Source of the DNA: an uncultured Chloroflexota bacterium
Lineage (GTDB): Bacteria; Chloroflexota; Anaerolineae; Anaerolineales; Anaerolineaceae
Direction: 5' to 3'
Assembly: GCA_902786265.1 (NCBI GenBank)
Contig: CADACE010000016.1
Span: 1 to 64,000 of the forward strand
DNA: 64,000 nt
Positions 26,298 through 36,865 of this stretch are shown in pieces (positions within the stretch are counted from its first letter, which is position 1; each line of letters opens with the position of its first letter). The notes beneath the pieces are model-generated. The model did no database searches and had not been told where the DNA came from. It saw only the letters and a program-made list of their open reading frames with translations. The position numbers and the translations under genes are program-made.

Positions 26298-29200
26298 GTG
26301 AGTATGCTGCAGAAAGAAAAAACTTGTAAGGAAATGAATAAAAAAGCCCGCTTTTCAGAAATTTTTAAAACATCCCTTTTGTGGCTTTTTACTGCTGCAG
26401 GCATAACATTTATTCTTTTTGCCTTCTATGCAGGAATTGATGACATATTATCCATGAGAGAAATGTTAGTGCTCACCGCAGCTGCATTGACCACGGCAGG
26501 TTTTGTATTTCTAAGCTCACGGAAACTCCCTCTTAAAACAGCACTTATAACCTTAATAATCAGTCTGTTTGCTGCCGCTGCTGTAAATTTTGAATTTCCC
26601 GAATTGATGAAACTCCCGACGCAGATGCCGGCAGAAAACGTCATTTCCATTGCTGATAAAGAAGATAATGCCGCACTCTCGGTTACCTGGGCATATTGGT
26701 TCCGTCCCCGTTCTCTGAATGACGACCCTTTTCTGACCAATCCGGATAGGGATATCTCTTTTTCACAACTGATAAAACACGGAAATTGGGACGAGGTTTA
26801 TGCCGGTGAGGATCCGGTTTTAGTAACTCAGGAACAGGGGGCATCCATAGGCCTGCCCAATAAATTCAGATCACATTTAGCCGTTTTATGCCTGAAAGCA
26901 GAAAATAATGCGGTGACTGTAAACATTTCCGGAGAAGGGAAACCGATAACGATCACTCCGGAAATGACCGCGGAACAGCCATACAGGGTCATTTTGGATA
27001 ATGGTATACTCCCCGGGCCTATGGGAAATGCAGCACAGATTTTTCTTTGGGGAGGTGCTTTCTGCTTTATATTTCTATGCGCCATTCTTCTTTACAATAC
27101 CGTGCGGAATTATCAGGGATCACATAAACATATTCTCATTTATTCTTTCTCTTTCATAATTCCATGTCTGATCTTACTGCTGCTGTGTGTTTTTTTGAAA
27201 ATCACTCCGTTTGGCGAAAAAAGCTTTCTCATCAATGATATGTGGGGAGAATACGCGGATTATATGGCCTATTTCCGCTCTATTCTCAGCGGGGAAAATG
27301 ACCTGCTCTATTCATTCAGCAAATCACTGGGAGATGACCTGCCTTCTCTGCTTGCTTTTTACGTCATCAACCCTCTCAACTGGCTGGTATGCGCGTTCAA
27401 ACCCGAAGATCTGCCGCTGGCGGTTACACTTCTCGTAATTCTCCGCTATGGCCTCGCGGGACTGACAGCCGCGGTTTATTTTGTCAACAGAAGAAAATGC
27501 GGATTTTCCGCCCTGTTCTTTTCAACATGCTATGCTCTGATGAGTTTTAACATCATCAACGCGGAGAATACCAACCTGCGTGAAAGTGCTTTGGTGCTGC
27601 CGCTGGTGATCATGGGACTGGAACAGCTCATCGAACAGGGAAAAATTCAGACTTATATATGGTCGTTGGCTGCTGCCATTTTTCTCAATTTTTATTCCGG
27701 TTATCAGATTTGCATTTTTGCGGCCATATATTTTCTGTTTTTTTACTGTCAAAAATCCGGGAATACTTCTTTTGGCAAAACCTTATGGCGGTTTATTTAT
27801 TCATCGCTGTTGGCTGTAGGGATATGCGCTTTTCTTTTGATTCCCGTTGTACTGCAGCTGCAGAACGGACCGAAATCCTTTGATCCTGACATTCTGAAGT
27901 TCCGCATCAACATGCCATGGCGTGGGTTGTTCGGGAAGCTGCTCGTTTCTGCTTATGACGTGGAACAATTTAAGGCCGAAGGACTGCCCAATTTATATAT
28001 CAGCCTGTTTTGCGCAATATTGCTGCCGATGTATTTTGTAAACCCGAAAATCCCCGCAAAAAAGCGGGGGCTCACTGCGGGGCTGCTGGCCTGCTTCATT
28101 CTCATCATGCAGGTCAATCCGCTGAACCTCGCGCTGCACGGATTCAACCAGCCGGGCTGGTGGCCTTACCGCTATTCATTTATTATATGTTTTCTCCTGC
28201 TCTGTATCGTTCAGGATAACTACGCGCATCGCACAAGCTGGACAATTCCGGGACTGTTCCTTTCCGCTGCCTGCTTTATCCTGCTCCTGTGGTGTCTGGC
28301 AGCAGCCGGTTATGACTGGATGACAACGAATTCACTGGTTTTGAATTTCATTCTGCTCGCAGCATCATTCATACTGATTTGTTTCGGATTTATGCGGAAA
28401 GATCAGGCTGCCCCGGCGATCCTTTTTGTTTTGACCTCGCTTGAACTGTTTCTCAACGCTTCTCATTTTCTCACGATCAATACAGCATATGAACGCAGCA
28501 ATACCGTCAGTGATTATGTTGACTATTACACAACAAATCAGCCGGTTTTTGATGAGATCAGAAAAATGGATGATGGTTTCTACCGGACAGAGAAAAACCA
28601 TTTCCGCACTGCCAACGACCCAATGCTGTTTGGTTACAATGGGATCACGCATTATTCCTCAACTCTCAACAAAGATGTGATGAGTTTTCTGCCGCGAGCC
28701 GGATTCCGTTACTACCCATACCGTTTTCTGTACTGGGAAGGTTCGGATGTTTCCATGGACAGTCTGCTGGGGATCAAATATCTTGTGTCTGCCGACCAGA
28801 TGCATAAGCCTTATTCACCCGTTTTTGACAACGGTACTTACACCGTATACGAAAATCCATATGCGCTCCCCATCATGTTCACCGCATCACCGGCTGTCAT
28901 GGAAGCTGACTTATATGATGAAAAAGGTGGATTCGAATTCCAAAATCAAATATTCAGCGCACTGACAGGAAAAAGGATTGAAATCTTTCATCCTGCAGAC
29001 TCCGATGCCCCCGTCAGCAGTGAACTTGATATTCAGTCCTTTTCTGCTGATACCTGCTATTTTTCTGATGAAAATGAAGAAGAAAAAAAATCAACGGGGA
29101 GCCTTTCCTGGAACATAACAGCCCAAGACAACAGCACACTTTACGCATTTTTCCCGGCTGAAAACATTTTCCCGGTAACACTGCGGCTCAATGACAAACC

Positions 29201-29690
29201 ATTTGGGCGTTACTTTGATAACTTCTCTTACCATATTCTCCGCCTCGGGAATTTTGAGAAAAATGAAAGGATAACGCTCGAAATGAGCCCGATGGAAGAC
29301 CGTATATGTATCGGTAATGCCCAGTTTTATCATGAAAACACAAATTTGCTCGAAGAAGCGGTTTCCATGCTGAGGGAAGATGAAACTGAGCTCCGAAAAA
29401 TCAGCAGCTCGCATCTGGAAGGAAGTTTTACCGCCTCCGCGGATAGAGTTTTATTCTTCACCATTCCATACAATAGCGGCTGGACGATCCGCATTGACGG
29501 TCAGAAAACTCCGGTGACAAAGGTTCTCGGCACATTCATGGCTGTTGAAGTGCCAACCGGAACTCATACGATCGAAATGCGCTATATTCCGACCGGTTTG
29601 ATTCCGGGTATAATCATTTCTCTTTCTTCTGTGGCTGTAGCTCTTTTGCTTGGGAAAAGGAAATCCGCTACCACAGTCCCGGGAAAATAA
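26298..29690 (+). CDS. YfhO-family large membrane protein (GT-C-like)
   Basis: This 1130-residue protein has an N-terminal two-helix segment, an extracytoplasmic stretch, a block of about 12 helices (residues ~250-750) and a large extracytoplasmic C-terminal domain with a final helix. The region LINDMWGEYADYMAYFRSIL followed by SFSKSLGDDL matches the YfhO family; B. subtilis YfhO is linked to glycosylation of teichoic acid on the outer face. The start is uncertain: GTG 26298 and ATG 26304 are almost on the predicted transcript start, while ATG 26334 has an AAGGAA directly against it. The next gene begins 8 bases after its stop, so they form an operon. Confidence 0.82.
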   Translation: MSMLQKEKTCKEMNKKARFSEIFKTSLLWLFTAAGITFILFAFYAGIDDILSMREMLVLTAAALTTAGFVFLSSRKLPLKTALITLIISLFAAAAVNFEFPELMKLPTQMPAENVISIADKEDNAALSVTWAYWFRPRSLNDDPFLTNPDRDISFSQLIKHGNWDEVYAGEDPVLVTQEQGASIGLPNKFRSHLAVLCLKAENNAVTVNISGEGKPITITPEMTAEQPYRVILDNGILPGPMGNAAQIFLWGGAFCFIFLCAILLYNTVRNYQGSHKHILIYSFSFIIPCLILLLLCVFLKITPFGEKSFLINDMWGEYADYMAYFRSILSGENDLLYSFSKSLGDDLPSLLAFYVINPLNWLVCAFKPEDLPLAVTLLVILRYGLAGLTAAVYFVNRRKCGFSALFFSTCYALMSFNIINAENTNLRESALVLPLVIMGLEQLIEQGKIQTYIWSLAAAIFLNFYSGYQICIFAAIYFLFFYCQKSGNTSFGKTLWRFIYSSLLAVGICAFLLIPVVLQLQNGPKSFDPDILKFRINMPWRGLFGKLLVSAYDVEQFKAEGLPNLYISLFCAILLPMYFVNPKIPAKKRGLTAGLLACFILIMQVNPLNLALHGFNQPGWWPYRYSFIICFLLLCIVQDNYAHRTSWTIPGLFLSAACFILLLWCLAAAGYDWMTTNSLVLNFILLAASFILICFGFMRKDQAAPAILFVLTSLELFLNASHFLTINTAYERSNTVSDYVDYYTTNQPVFDEIRKMDDGFYRTEKNHFRTANDPMLFGYNGITHYSSTLNKDVMSFLPRAGFRYYPYRFLYWEGSDVSMDSLLGIKYLVSADQMHKPYSPVFDNGTYTVYENPYALPIMFTASPAVMEADLYDEKGGFEFQNQIFSALTGKRIEIFHPADSDAPVSSELDIQSFSADTCYFSDENEEEKKSTGSLSWNITAQDNSTLYAFFPAENIFPVTLRLNDKPFGRYFDNFSYHILRLGNFEKNERITLEMSPMEDRICIGNAQFYHENTNLLEEAVSMLREDETELRKISSSHLEGSFTASADRVLFFTIPYNSGWTIRIDGQKTPVTKVLGTFMAVEVPTGTHTIEMRYIPTGLIPGIIISLSSVAVALLLGKRKSATTVPGK

Positions 29691-29698
29691 AGGTTTTT

Positions 29699-31663
29699 AT
29701 GAAGATGACGAAAAATGTAAATAAGGTTCTGCCGCTCCTCATATTTGCGGCATTTTTCGCGGTTTTTCTTATGATTGGACTGAAAATATTCGATGATTAC
29801 GGTCCGGTAAGTGAAGAGAGGAACCAGATCGATGCCGGACATATCATCTGGGCTTATATCACCGGGGATAAATCCCATTTTCCGGAACTTCCTGACCTTG
29901 AAAACTATATGAACCGTTATTATGGTCAGGGAGCCACCTTCATAACCGTCATTCTCGAAGCGCTTTTCGGTTTCCGCTGGGACGTCAACCGGGTATGGAA
30001 AGTAAGGCGTCTGTGGAATTTTCTGTGTTTCTTCGCAGCCGCGGTTTGTTTCTTCTGGCTTGTGAAAAAACGATATAAAAGCTATCCGGCTGCCTTCCTT
30101 GCTGTCTTGAACCTGATCCTGATTCCCCGCATGTTTCCGGAAGTTTTTTATAACGACCGGGATCCGCTTTTCCTTTCCTGGCTGATTTTTTCTTTCTGTG
30201 CTCTGATGCTTTTCCTGAGAAAGTCAAATATCTTCACCGCGGCTCTGCTTGGTGTTGTGACAGCTATTACTATCAATGTACGGATGTTTGGTTTTATCCT
30301 TATCCTCCCGATGCTGCTGATTTTTCTGAAATACCCGGAAAAGCGCCGCCTGTTGATCGCTTCTGTTATCATTTTTGCGGTTTGCTGGTATGTTCTGAAC
30401 CCAATCGCCTGGAAAAATCCTTTCGGCACCATATCAACCTCCATCGTTCATTTAACAACCAGACAGCGGATGCTTGACACACAAGGATCCACCACACTGC
30501 TGTTTGCCGGTAAATATTTTCCTGAACAGGATCTTCCCTGGTATTACCTTCCGTTATGGATCCTGATCTCCACACCTGTCATGCTCCTGTGTATGTTTCT
30601 TTACGGCGGTACAGCCTGTTTCACCGGCAAAGGGAATCAAACAAAATCTGATTCCGGCTGGCACATAATCGATATCAGCCTTACCGCGTTCTTTGTTCTC
30701 TTCATCATCGGCATCCCGATCCTGCGGCCGACACTATACAGCGGTTGGAGACATTTTTATTTTCTGAACTTCAGTTTCGTATGGTTTGCCGCTTACGGAA
30801 TAGATCGTCTCCTGAAATCACCAAACAAATGGATGAAAACCGGTGTTATTCTTTTGGAATGCGCCTCTCTCCTGATCACTTTAACCGGAATGGTAAAAGC
30901 ACATCCATACGAAGGCATTTATTACAACCCGCTTTTCAGGGCATCCGCGCCTGATAATTTTGAAAGGGATATGGGATATACTTCAACTCTTGAATGTCTG
31001 GAGTATCTGGCAAAGAACTCACCGGATGAAAAAATCGAAGTTATGAATGCAAATGCCTTTATACCTTTTTCCCTCATCGGCTTACCCAAACCTGTCCGGG
31101 AACGTTTTTCAACCATCGACTGGAAAATCCAGCGGACACCAATGAAATACGTCATTTTTAATTACAACAATCAGCAGGGCAATGAACAGAAATTCCCGTA
31201 CTATGCGGCTGTGTATGACATTCAAAGGAACGGGACGAAACTGGCTGAGATCTTTCAGAGAACAAACAACGGACTTCTGGACCCGGGACAGGCTATTGAA
31301 TCCGTCACCGCCTCCGTCAATAATGAAATTGCTTCTTTCATTTTATCGGAAGAAAGCAGCGAAATATGGAGCGGAGCAGAGCAGCATGACCCGGAGGAAA
31401 CGATCACCATAAAACTGAAAGAAGGAGTACTGCCGGAAAGTCTGGAACTGTTCCCGGGAGATTCAGCTGAAGCTTCCGAATCACTCATTTTCTTTACCTC
31501 AGCAGATGGAAAATCCGGCTGGCAGGAACTGCCCGCGGAAAAATACGGAACAAACGGCTGGATGTTTGCAAATACACCAGAAAAATATATCCGGATCCAA
31601 AGCTGTTCAGATACCACTGATCCCTGGCAGATAAGGCAGGTTTTGCTTTACGGAAAACCCTGA
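29699..31663 (+). CDS. GT-C family glycosyltransferase (ArnT/PMT-like membrane protein)
   Basis: This 654-residue protein has about 10-11 helices and a C-terminal extracytoplasmic domain of ~200 residues. It probably moves a sugar from a polyprenyl-phosphate carrier to an extracytoplasmic acceptor. The first loop contains acidic residues (DDYGPVSEERNQID) in the place of the GT-C catalytic Asp/Glu, and INVRMFGFILILP resembles the dolichyl-phosphate-mannose transferase group. ATG 29699 has AAAGG upstream. It follows the YfhO-like gene by 8 bases, and the pair is likely a surface-glycosylation module. Acceptor unknown. Confidence 0.75.
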   Translation: MKMTKNVNKVLPLLIFAAFFAVFLMIGLKIFDDYGPVSEERNQIDAGHIIWAYITGDKSHFPELPDLENYMNRYYGQGATFITVILEALFGFRWDVNRVWKVRRLWNFLCFFAAAVCFFWLVKKRYKSYPAAFLAVLNLILIPRMFPEVFYNDRDPLFLSWLIFSFCALMLFLRKSNIFTAALLGVVTAITINVRMFGFILILPMLLIFLKYPEKRRLLIASVIIFAVCWYVLNPIAWKNPFGTISTSIVHLTTRQRMLDTQGSTTLLFAGKYFPEQDLPWYYLPLWILISTPVMLLCMFLYGGTACFTGKGNQTKSDSGWHIIDISLTAFFVLFIIGIPILRPTLYSGWRHFYFLNFSFVWFAAYGIDRLLKSPNKWMKTGVILLECASLLITLTGMVKAHPYEGIYYNPLFRASAPDNFERDMGYTSTLECLEYLAKNSPDEKIEVMNANAFIPFSLIGLPKPVRERFSTIDWKIQRTPMKYVIFNYNNQQGNEQKFPYYAAVYDIQRNGTKLAEIFQRTNNGLLDPGQAIESVTASVNNEIASFILSEESSEIWSGAEQHDPEETITIKLKEGVLPESLELFPGDSAEASESLIFFTSADGKSGWQELPAEKYGTNGWMFANTPEKYIRIQSCSDTTDPWQIRQVLLYGKP

Positions 31664-31676
31664 TATATTTTCAAAA

Positions 31677-33020
31677 TCAATATACAGGTTCCATATATCT
31701 ATAATTAATTTGTTCACCTGTCTCAGCGCTGCCGGCCTGTCGAAAATAAACAACAAGCTCACAACCGGAAATTAAATCATAAGGAATGCGAACTTTATCA
31801 TTTACCGAATAATCCTGAACCGGAATCAAATCACCTGAGCCGGATATAAAATCTATTTTATACTCATAATAACCCGGATCATTCGAAATCAGATGAAATA
31901 CACGTTCCTTGTTTTCATAATCGTCGCGATAAAAAATCCCATAAAAATCTGTGGGACAACTGCGTAACTTATCCGATAAAGAATCATAAAAAACAGATTC
32001 CGGAATATCATTATTTATATAATCCGCAAGAAAGGTTGAGAATTGATCCGCGCCCTGATCATTCAGGTGATGCCAATCCATGAAATTTGTCTGCTTATAC
32101 GGAAAATAATCATTCGAGACTAAATTTACATCAATAAATCCAATGTCGCCCGCTTTTCTTAATTCAGTGATATATTCCAAGAAAACATCATAATTATTTA
32201 CACAGGTCAATCCAAAATTGGAAACAGGCGGATTAACCAGAGTAAGTTTGATATTATTTTTTAGACATAATTCTATAATTTTCTTATAAGTATTGAATGT
32301 GTCACCAAACGAGAAGTTGGCAGAAATCTCCGGATCTCTGCTTAAAAACTCGTGATCTTTGGTAGCGTGATAATTCGCGGTATAACCATTTCCCCGGTAT
32401 TCAAATACGTCATCATTTCCGGTATTAACAAAATAATAAGTGTGATCTTTGTACTTATCCGTCGATTTTTTCTGTAAAACGCTGTCTATTTTTTTATAAT
32501 CAGCAATAAATTCCCAATATCTTCTCGCAGGCCAAAAGCTGTTAACATAATGAGATTCCGAGGATGCATTCAACAAAAGCTCAAGTTTATTCAGAGATGG
32601 CCGCAGATAATCCGAAACAATATATACTTGAGTTAAAGTAGATCTGTCTTTAAATACTTCTACGTCTTCTGCAAGAACGCTGTTGATTTCGAGAAATACT
32701 TCATCAATCGAATACAGACTGACAGCTTCTCTGACTAAAGCCAAAGAAACATCAGGTGTCTGGCCTGAACTCGATGCAGAAAAAACATCTTTTCCCGTTT
32801 TTTCAGAGATAAGAAACGGATTTATCCCATCAACAAAATGTGATGTACCAACAAACAGGTAATCTATGTTTTTCTGATTATACAATTCATGCATCATCAA
32901 TCTGGTTTGTGAAGCGGTATCGTCCTGAAGCATATAGGTCAATAATTTGCAGCCGGAATAAACCAGAACAGCCACAACGAATAGTGCAAAAAGCCTTTTT
33001 AAGATCTTTCTCATTTGCAT
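31677..33020 (-). CDS. SGNH-like/AlgX-DltD-type protein paired with MBOAT
   Basis: This 447-residue membrane-anchored protein has one N-terminal helix and an extracytoplasmic SGNH-like domain. VGTSHFVDGINP is in the place of block I, and MDWHHLNDQGADQFS near residue 315 resembles the catalytic D-x-x-H block. In polymer-acylation systems such an SGNH partner completes the acyl transfer that an MBOAT protein starts. It begins 7 bases after the MBOAT stop; two ATG codons (33020, 33014) share one AGGA. The gene is AT-rich. Residue roles are assigned by position only, and the target polymer is unknown. Confidence 0.75.
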   Translation of the reverse strand: MQMRKILKRLFALFVVAVLVYSGCKLLTYMLQDDTASQTRLMMHELYNQKNIDYLFVGTSHFVDGINPFLISEKTGKDVFSASSSGQTPDVSLALVREAVSLYSIDEVFLEINSVLAEDVEVFKDRSTLTQVYIVSDYLRPSLNKLELLLNASSESHYVNSFWPARRYWEFIADYKKIDSVLQKKSTDKYKDHTYYFVNTGNDDVFEYRGNGYTANYHATKDHEFLSRDPEISANFSFGDTFNTYKKIIELCLKNNIKLTLVNPPVSNFGLTCVNNYDVFLEYITELRKAGDIGFIDVNLVSNDYFPYKQTNFMDWHHLNDQGADQFSTFLADYINNDIPESVFYDSLSDKLRSCPTDFYGIFYRDDYENKERVFHLISNDPGYYEYKIDFISGSGDLIPVQDYSVNDKVRIPYDLISGCELVVYFRQAGSAETGEQINYRYMEPVY

Positions 33021-33026
33021 TAATTC

Positions 33027-34457
33027 CTAAAAAAACGCATAAGCAAAACCGGACGTAGAATACCCCGAGCCATAAATTCCAAAGAACAAAACGATGATCA
33101 CACCCAGTGCATAAACCACCCATTTCGCCAATGGGTTCAATTTGGCAATGAACTCTCTGACAGAGCCTTCAGCTTCTTTCTTTTCAACCATCCATAAAAC
33201 TAAAATTGAAATCACCAAAATCACAAAATTCACTCCACTCAATCCATAACGAGTGAAAGAATAAATATCCAGCCTGCCAATACCAAAATCTTTAAAGATT
33301 ATTCTGAATAATAATTTAGTATTTCGAAAACCGCAGCCAACCGCCAAAATGCCGGTTATAAGTAATGAGGAAAATGTGCGAACAGTTTGAAAGACATGCC
33401 AATCCGCAGTATTTTCATTAATATGAAGTATTTTTTTAAATTTTGTAAATACCGGATCCAAAATTTCAGCAAGAATAATAACAACGCCCCAATAACAACC
33501 CCAAATTATAAAATCGATACCGGTTCCATGCCAAATCCCCGATACAAGGAAGATTATAAAAGTGTTTAAATATTTTCTGAATTTTCCCTTCCGGCTTCCA
33601 CCTAAGGGAATATAAATATAGTCCCGAAGCCAGATACCTAATGTTATATGCCAACGTCTCCACAATTCCACAGATGACCTGGAAAAAAAGGGTCTGTCAA
33701 AGTTTTTGTCCAGGTTTATACCCATAATTTGGGAAATTCCTGTCACAATATCCATATACCCCGAAACATCACAATAAAATCCAAAACCAAACAACACTGC
33801 TGCTGTCAATAATGAAAGACCACCCAAATCAAAGTCTTTTAAATTGAGAAAGAGACTATCGAAATACCTGGTCCGTTCAGCAATCACCAGCTTTTTAAAA
33901 TACCCCCAAATTATCAGCTGAATTCCCATACACAGGTTTTGATAGCTGAATGTGTGCCCTTCAACAAGCTTAGGCCCGATTATCCGGTATTTTGAAATTG
34001 GTCCCTGAATGATTTTCGGGAAATAGAGAACATAAAGCAGATACTTTAGTATATTTCTTTCAGCACATTGTTTTCCGGTATATACATCTGCCAAATACCC
34101 GATCAGGGAAAAGGTATAATAACTGATCCCCATCGGAATGATCAGACTGGACAAAAAATCGATATATTTTTTTAGTTTTGTTAATATCAGAACGCTTACA
34201 ACGACAACAATAACAATAGAAAAAACAAACCTTTTCTTCCTGCCTTTTTCATTATTATTCTCGATCCAAATCGCAGAATAATATACGATAACAGCGGTAA
34301 AAAGTATGACCAGAGAAGCGGCGATACCTGTTGAAAGATAATAAAAAACACCGCTGGCAGCTAAAAGAACATACCATCGATGTTTTATCGGAAACAAAAA
34401 ATATAAAATGATTGTTATTGTAACAAGTACAAAAAAAGGCAGACTAACAAAACTCAT
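33027..34457 (-). CDS. MBOAT O-acyltransferase (AlgI/DltB/PatA type)
   Basis: This 476-residue polytopic protein moves an acyl group across the membrane for O-acylation of an extracellular polymer. Hallmarks are RRWHITLGIWLRDYIYIPLGGS and the catalytic His in GIWHGTG (about His 310). AlgI-type features such as GYMDIVTGISQIMGINL and the FNRPFFSRSSVELW-like stretch are present. It is followed at once by its SGNH-like partner and lies 21 bases after a LysM-M23 peptidase gene. That placement points to a cell-wall polymer or exopolysaccharide as the target. AT-rich relative to rho and the M23 gene. Confidence 0.92.
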   Translation of the reverse strand: MSFVSLPFFVLVTITIILYFLFPIKHRWYVLLAASGVFYYLSTGIAASLVILFTAVIVYYSAIWIENNNEKGRKKRFVFSIVIVVVVSVLILTKLKKYIDFLSSLIIPMGISYYTFSLIGYLADVYTGKQCAERNILKYLLYVLYFPKIIQGPISKYRIIGPKLVEGHTFSYQNLCMGIQLIIWGYFKKLVIAERTRYFDSLFLNLKDFDLGGLSLLTAAVLFGFGFYCDVSGYMDIVTGISQIMGINLDKNFDRPFFSRSSVELWRRWHITLGIWLRDYIYIPLGGSRKGKFRKYLNTFIIFLVSGIWHGTGIDFIIWGCYWGVVIILAEILDPVFTKFKKILHINENTADWHVFQTVRTFSSLLITGILAVGCGFRNTKLLFRIIFKDFGIGRLDIYSFTRYGLSGVNFVILVISILVLWMVEKKEAEGSVREFIAKLNPLAKWVVYALGVIIVLFFGIYGSGYSTSGFAYAFF

Positions 34458-34478
34458 AATACATGGACTGACAAGGTT

Positions 34479-35594
34479 CTACAAAAATTGCCAGGGATTG
34501 ACATATCCGCCGCCATAACGAACTTCGAAATGGAGGTGAGGTCCCGTAGAATTACCGGTGGAACCGCCATAACCGATCACCTGACCCTGGGAAACTCCCT
34601 GACCACAGGAGACCGCAACACCGGAAAGGTGGGCATAAAGTGTCTGATATCCGGTGCCATGGTCGATCATTACCATAATACCATAGCCGCCGGAAATCGA
34701 GCCTGCGTAAACCACGGTACCGCTGTCCGCGGCATAAATCGGACCGCCTTCAACAGTAGCGAGATCAACACCCATATGACCGGCCCCGAAATCGTTACCG
34801 ACCAGAGAATGGCTGGCACTGGGCCATATAAAACCGCCGCTGCCATATGCACGATAATCCCATTCACAGCCTCCCGGTCCGGCAATGACCTTTTTAACAC
34901 CGGAATTCGGAGAATACTCATAAACGACCGGATTAAAGGCTGTTGTTTCACGATAACCGCCGGGGAAGAGAATAAAATCACCCGCTTTTATGACCGGATT
35001 AGTCATATCCAGTTTGTTGACCGGTTCCGCCAAAACATCATGAAGCTCTACGCGATATTTATCCGCCAGGCGCTGCATCTGGTCGCTTTCTTTCCATTGG
35101 ATATAGATCCCATCCGCCGGCGGGATGATCAACTCATCACCGACTGAAATATTGTGAGCGTCATCATACAAAACATTGTAATTTGCCCACAGGACCGTCT
35201 CCGGTTCCAGTCCGAATTTTTTTGCGATCCCGTACAGGGAGTCACCGGTTTCAATCGTATAGGTCACCGCTTTCATCCGCATATTTTCCGGCATATGGGT
35301 GATGCCGGCGGCAAGCCGGACAACAGATTCTGTTTCCGGAGCCGCCTCCATCGCATTCATCTCCGGCAGACTTGGATTCGAAACGATATTTTCGACAAGC
35401 GTGTTATCCACAGAACCTGTCTGCGTTTGTTCAGTTCCGCGAATCACCGGTGTCCGCTGAGCGATCACAATACCCATAAAGCCGACGCAGGCAAATGCAG
35501 CCAGCCACAACACAACAGGCAGGATCCAGTTCGGTGCGGATTTTTCAACCGGTTCGGGCCTTACTTCCCGCCCGCTTTTCACGTTTATGTTCAA
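34479..35594 (-). CDS. LysM-containing M23 family metallopeptidase
   Basis: This 371-residue protein has an N-terminal membrane helix (about residues 23-45), a LysM domain (YTIETGDSLYGIAKKFG, ~110-155), a second LysM-like stretch, and a C-terminal M23 domain. Metal ligands are in HMGVD (His about 273) and HLHFE (about 353-357). It would cut peptide crosslinks of peptidoglycan during growth or division. The start is a TTG at 35594 that overlaps the rho stop in TTGA, with GGAGGG just upstream, so translation is coupled to rho. If the ligands work it is active rather than an EnvC-like degenerate factor. Confidence 0.92.
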   Translation of the reverse strand: MNINVKSGREVRPEPVEKSAPNWILPVVLWLAAFACVGFMGIVIAQRTPVIRGTEQTQTGSVDNTLVENIVSNPSLPEMNAMEAAPETESVVRLAAGITHMPENMRMKAVTYTIETGDSLYGIAKKFGLEPETVLWANYNVLYDDAHNISVGDELIIPPADGIYIQWKESDQMQRLADKYRVELHDVLAEPVNKLDMTNPVIKAGDFILFPGGYRETTAFNPVVYEYSPNSGVKKVIAGPGGCEWDYRAYGSGGFIWPSASHSLVGNDFGAGHMGVDLATVEGGPIYAADSGTVVYAGSISGGYGIMVMIDHGTGYQTLYAHLSGVAVSCGQGVSQGQVIGYGGSTGNSTGPHLHFEVRYGGGYVNPWQFL

Positions 35595-36865
35595 TTTCCC
35601 TCCGTCAGATTTTCAAGGAAGGTAGCGTTATCCTTTGCTTTGCCCATCCGCTGGATGATTGCCTCAGTCGCCACAGCATTATCCATACCGGCACCCTGCG
35701 GCGGTGTGGAAATCATCTGCATATACATACGGCGCATCAGCCAGACACGCGGCAGCAGATCCGGACCGAGAAGCAGATCTTCACGGCGTGTTCCTGATTT
35801 TTCAATATCAATTGCCGGGAAGATCCGGCGTTCCTGAAGCTTCCGGGAAAGATGAAGTTCCATATTCCCGGTGCCTTTGAATTCTTCATAAACCACATCA
35901 TCCAGACGGGAACCTGTATCTACCAGTGCTGTTGCCAGGATCGTAAGCGATCCACCCTCTTCCAGGTTACGGGCAGCACCGAAAAAGCGTTTAGGCGGAT
36001 ACATGGCGGATGGATCCATACCACCGGAAAGTGTACGTCCGGACTGCGGAACGGTCATGTTATAAGCACGTGCCAGACGGGTCAGGCTGTCCAGCAAGAT
36101 AACAACATCCTTACCGTTTTCCACCAGACGCTTGGCGCGTTCCAGGGTGATTTCAGAGGTGCGGACATGCTGGGTGACCGGTTCATCAAAAGTAGATGCG
36201 ACAACTTCCGCATCTACGGAACGATCCATATCAGTCACTTCTTCCGGACGTTCGCCAATGAGTGCAATGATCAGATGAACTTCAGGATATGCGGCTGAAA
36301 TAGCATTGGCGATCTGTTTCAGGATCGTTGTCTTCCCTGCCTTTGGCGGAGAGACGATCATTCCGCGCTGCCCGCGTCCGATCGGGGCAATAAGATTGAT
36401 CAAACGGGTAGCCATGCCGCCGCTTTTATTTTCCAGATCAAAGCGTTTGTCCGGGAAAATCGGGGTCATGGATTCAAAAGATTTGCGGTTGCGGGCTTCT
36501 TCCGGAGTCAGTCCATTGATGCTCTCCACCTTGACCAGCCCCCAGTGACGTTCAGATTCCCGCGGAGGGCGGCACAAGCCGATCACCTGATCACCGTTGC
36601 GCAGATCCCAGCGGCGCAGCTGTGCCTGGGAAACATACACATCTTCCGGATGGATCTGATAATTCTGACGAAGGAAACCGATTCCTTCACTCATGATCTC
36701 CAAAACACCGCCTCGTATCTCCTTGCCTTCCTTAAGACCCTGAGCATGACGAATTTGGACGATCAGATTATCCTTCTTCATCCGGTTGGCATTGGGAATT
36801 TCCATCTCTGCCGCAATTTTTCGCAATTGGGCAAGGGCCGTATTCTCTAATGTTTGATTTTTCAT
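35591..36865 (-). CDS. rho: transcription termination factor Rho
   Basis: This 424-residue RNA-dependent ATPase helicase terminates transcription. The N-terminal Rho_N helical domain is followed by the RNA-binding cold-shock-like domain ([18 protein letters not shown], with DVYVS and RNGDQVIG). The ATPase domain has the P-loop PPKAGKTT near residue 175, the R-loop/Q-loop region, and [12 protein letters not shown]. The length is normal and no large insert is seen. A ~150-base leader separates a candidate -10 box at 37025-37030 from the start, leaving room for the Rho autoregulation known in other bacteria. The first gene of a leftward cluster with M23, MBOAT and SGNH genes. Confidence 0.97.
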   Translation of the reverse strand: MKNQTLENTALAQLRKIAAEMEIPNANRMKKDNLIVQIRHAQGLKEGKEIRGGVLEIMSEGIGFLRQNYQIHPEDVYVSQAQLRRWDLRNGDQVIGLCRPPRESERHWGLVKVESINGLTPEEARNRKSFESMTPIFPDKRFDLENKSGGMATRLINLIAPIGRGQRGMIVSPPKAGKTTILKQIANAISAAYPEVHLIIALIGERPEEVTDMDRSVDAEVVASTFDEPVTQHVRTSEITLERAKRLVENGKDVVILLDSLTRLARAYNMTVPQSGRTLSGGMDPSAMYPPKRFFGAARNLEEGGSLTILATALVDTGSRLDDVVYEEFKGTGNMELHLSRKLQERRIFPAIDIEKSGTRREDLLLGPDLLPRVWLMRRMYMQMISTPPQGAGMDNAVATEAIIQRMGKAKDNATFLENLTEGN

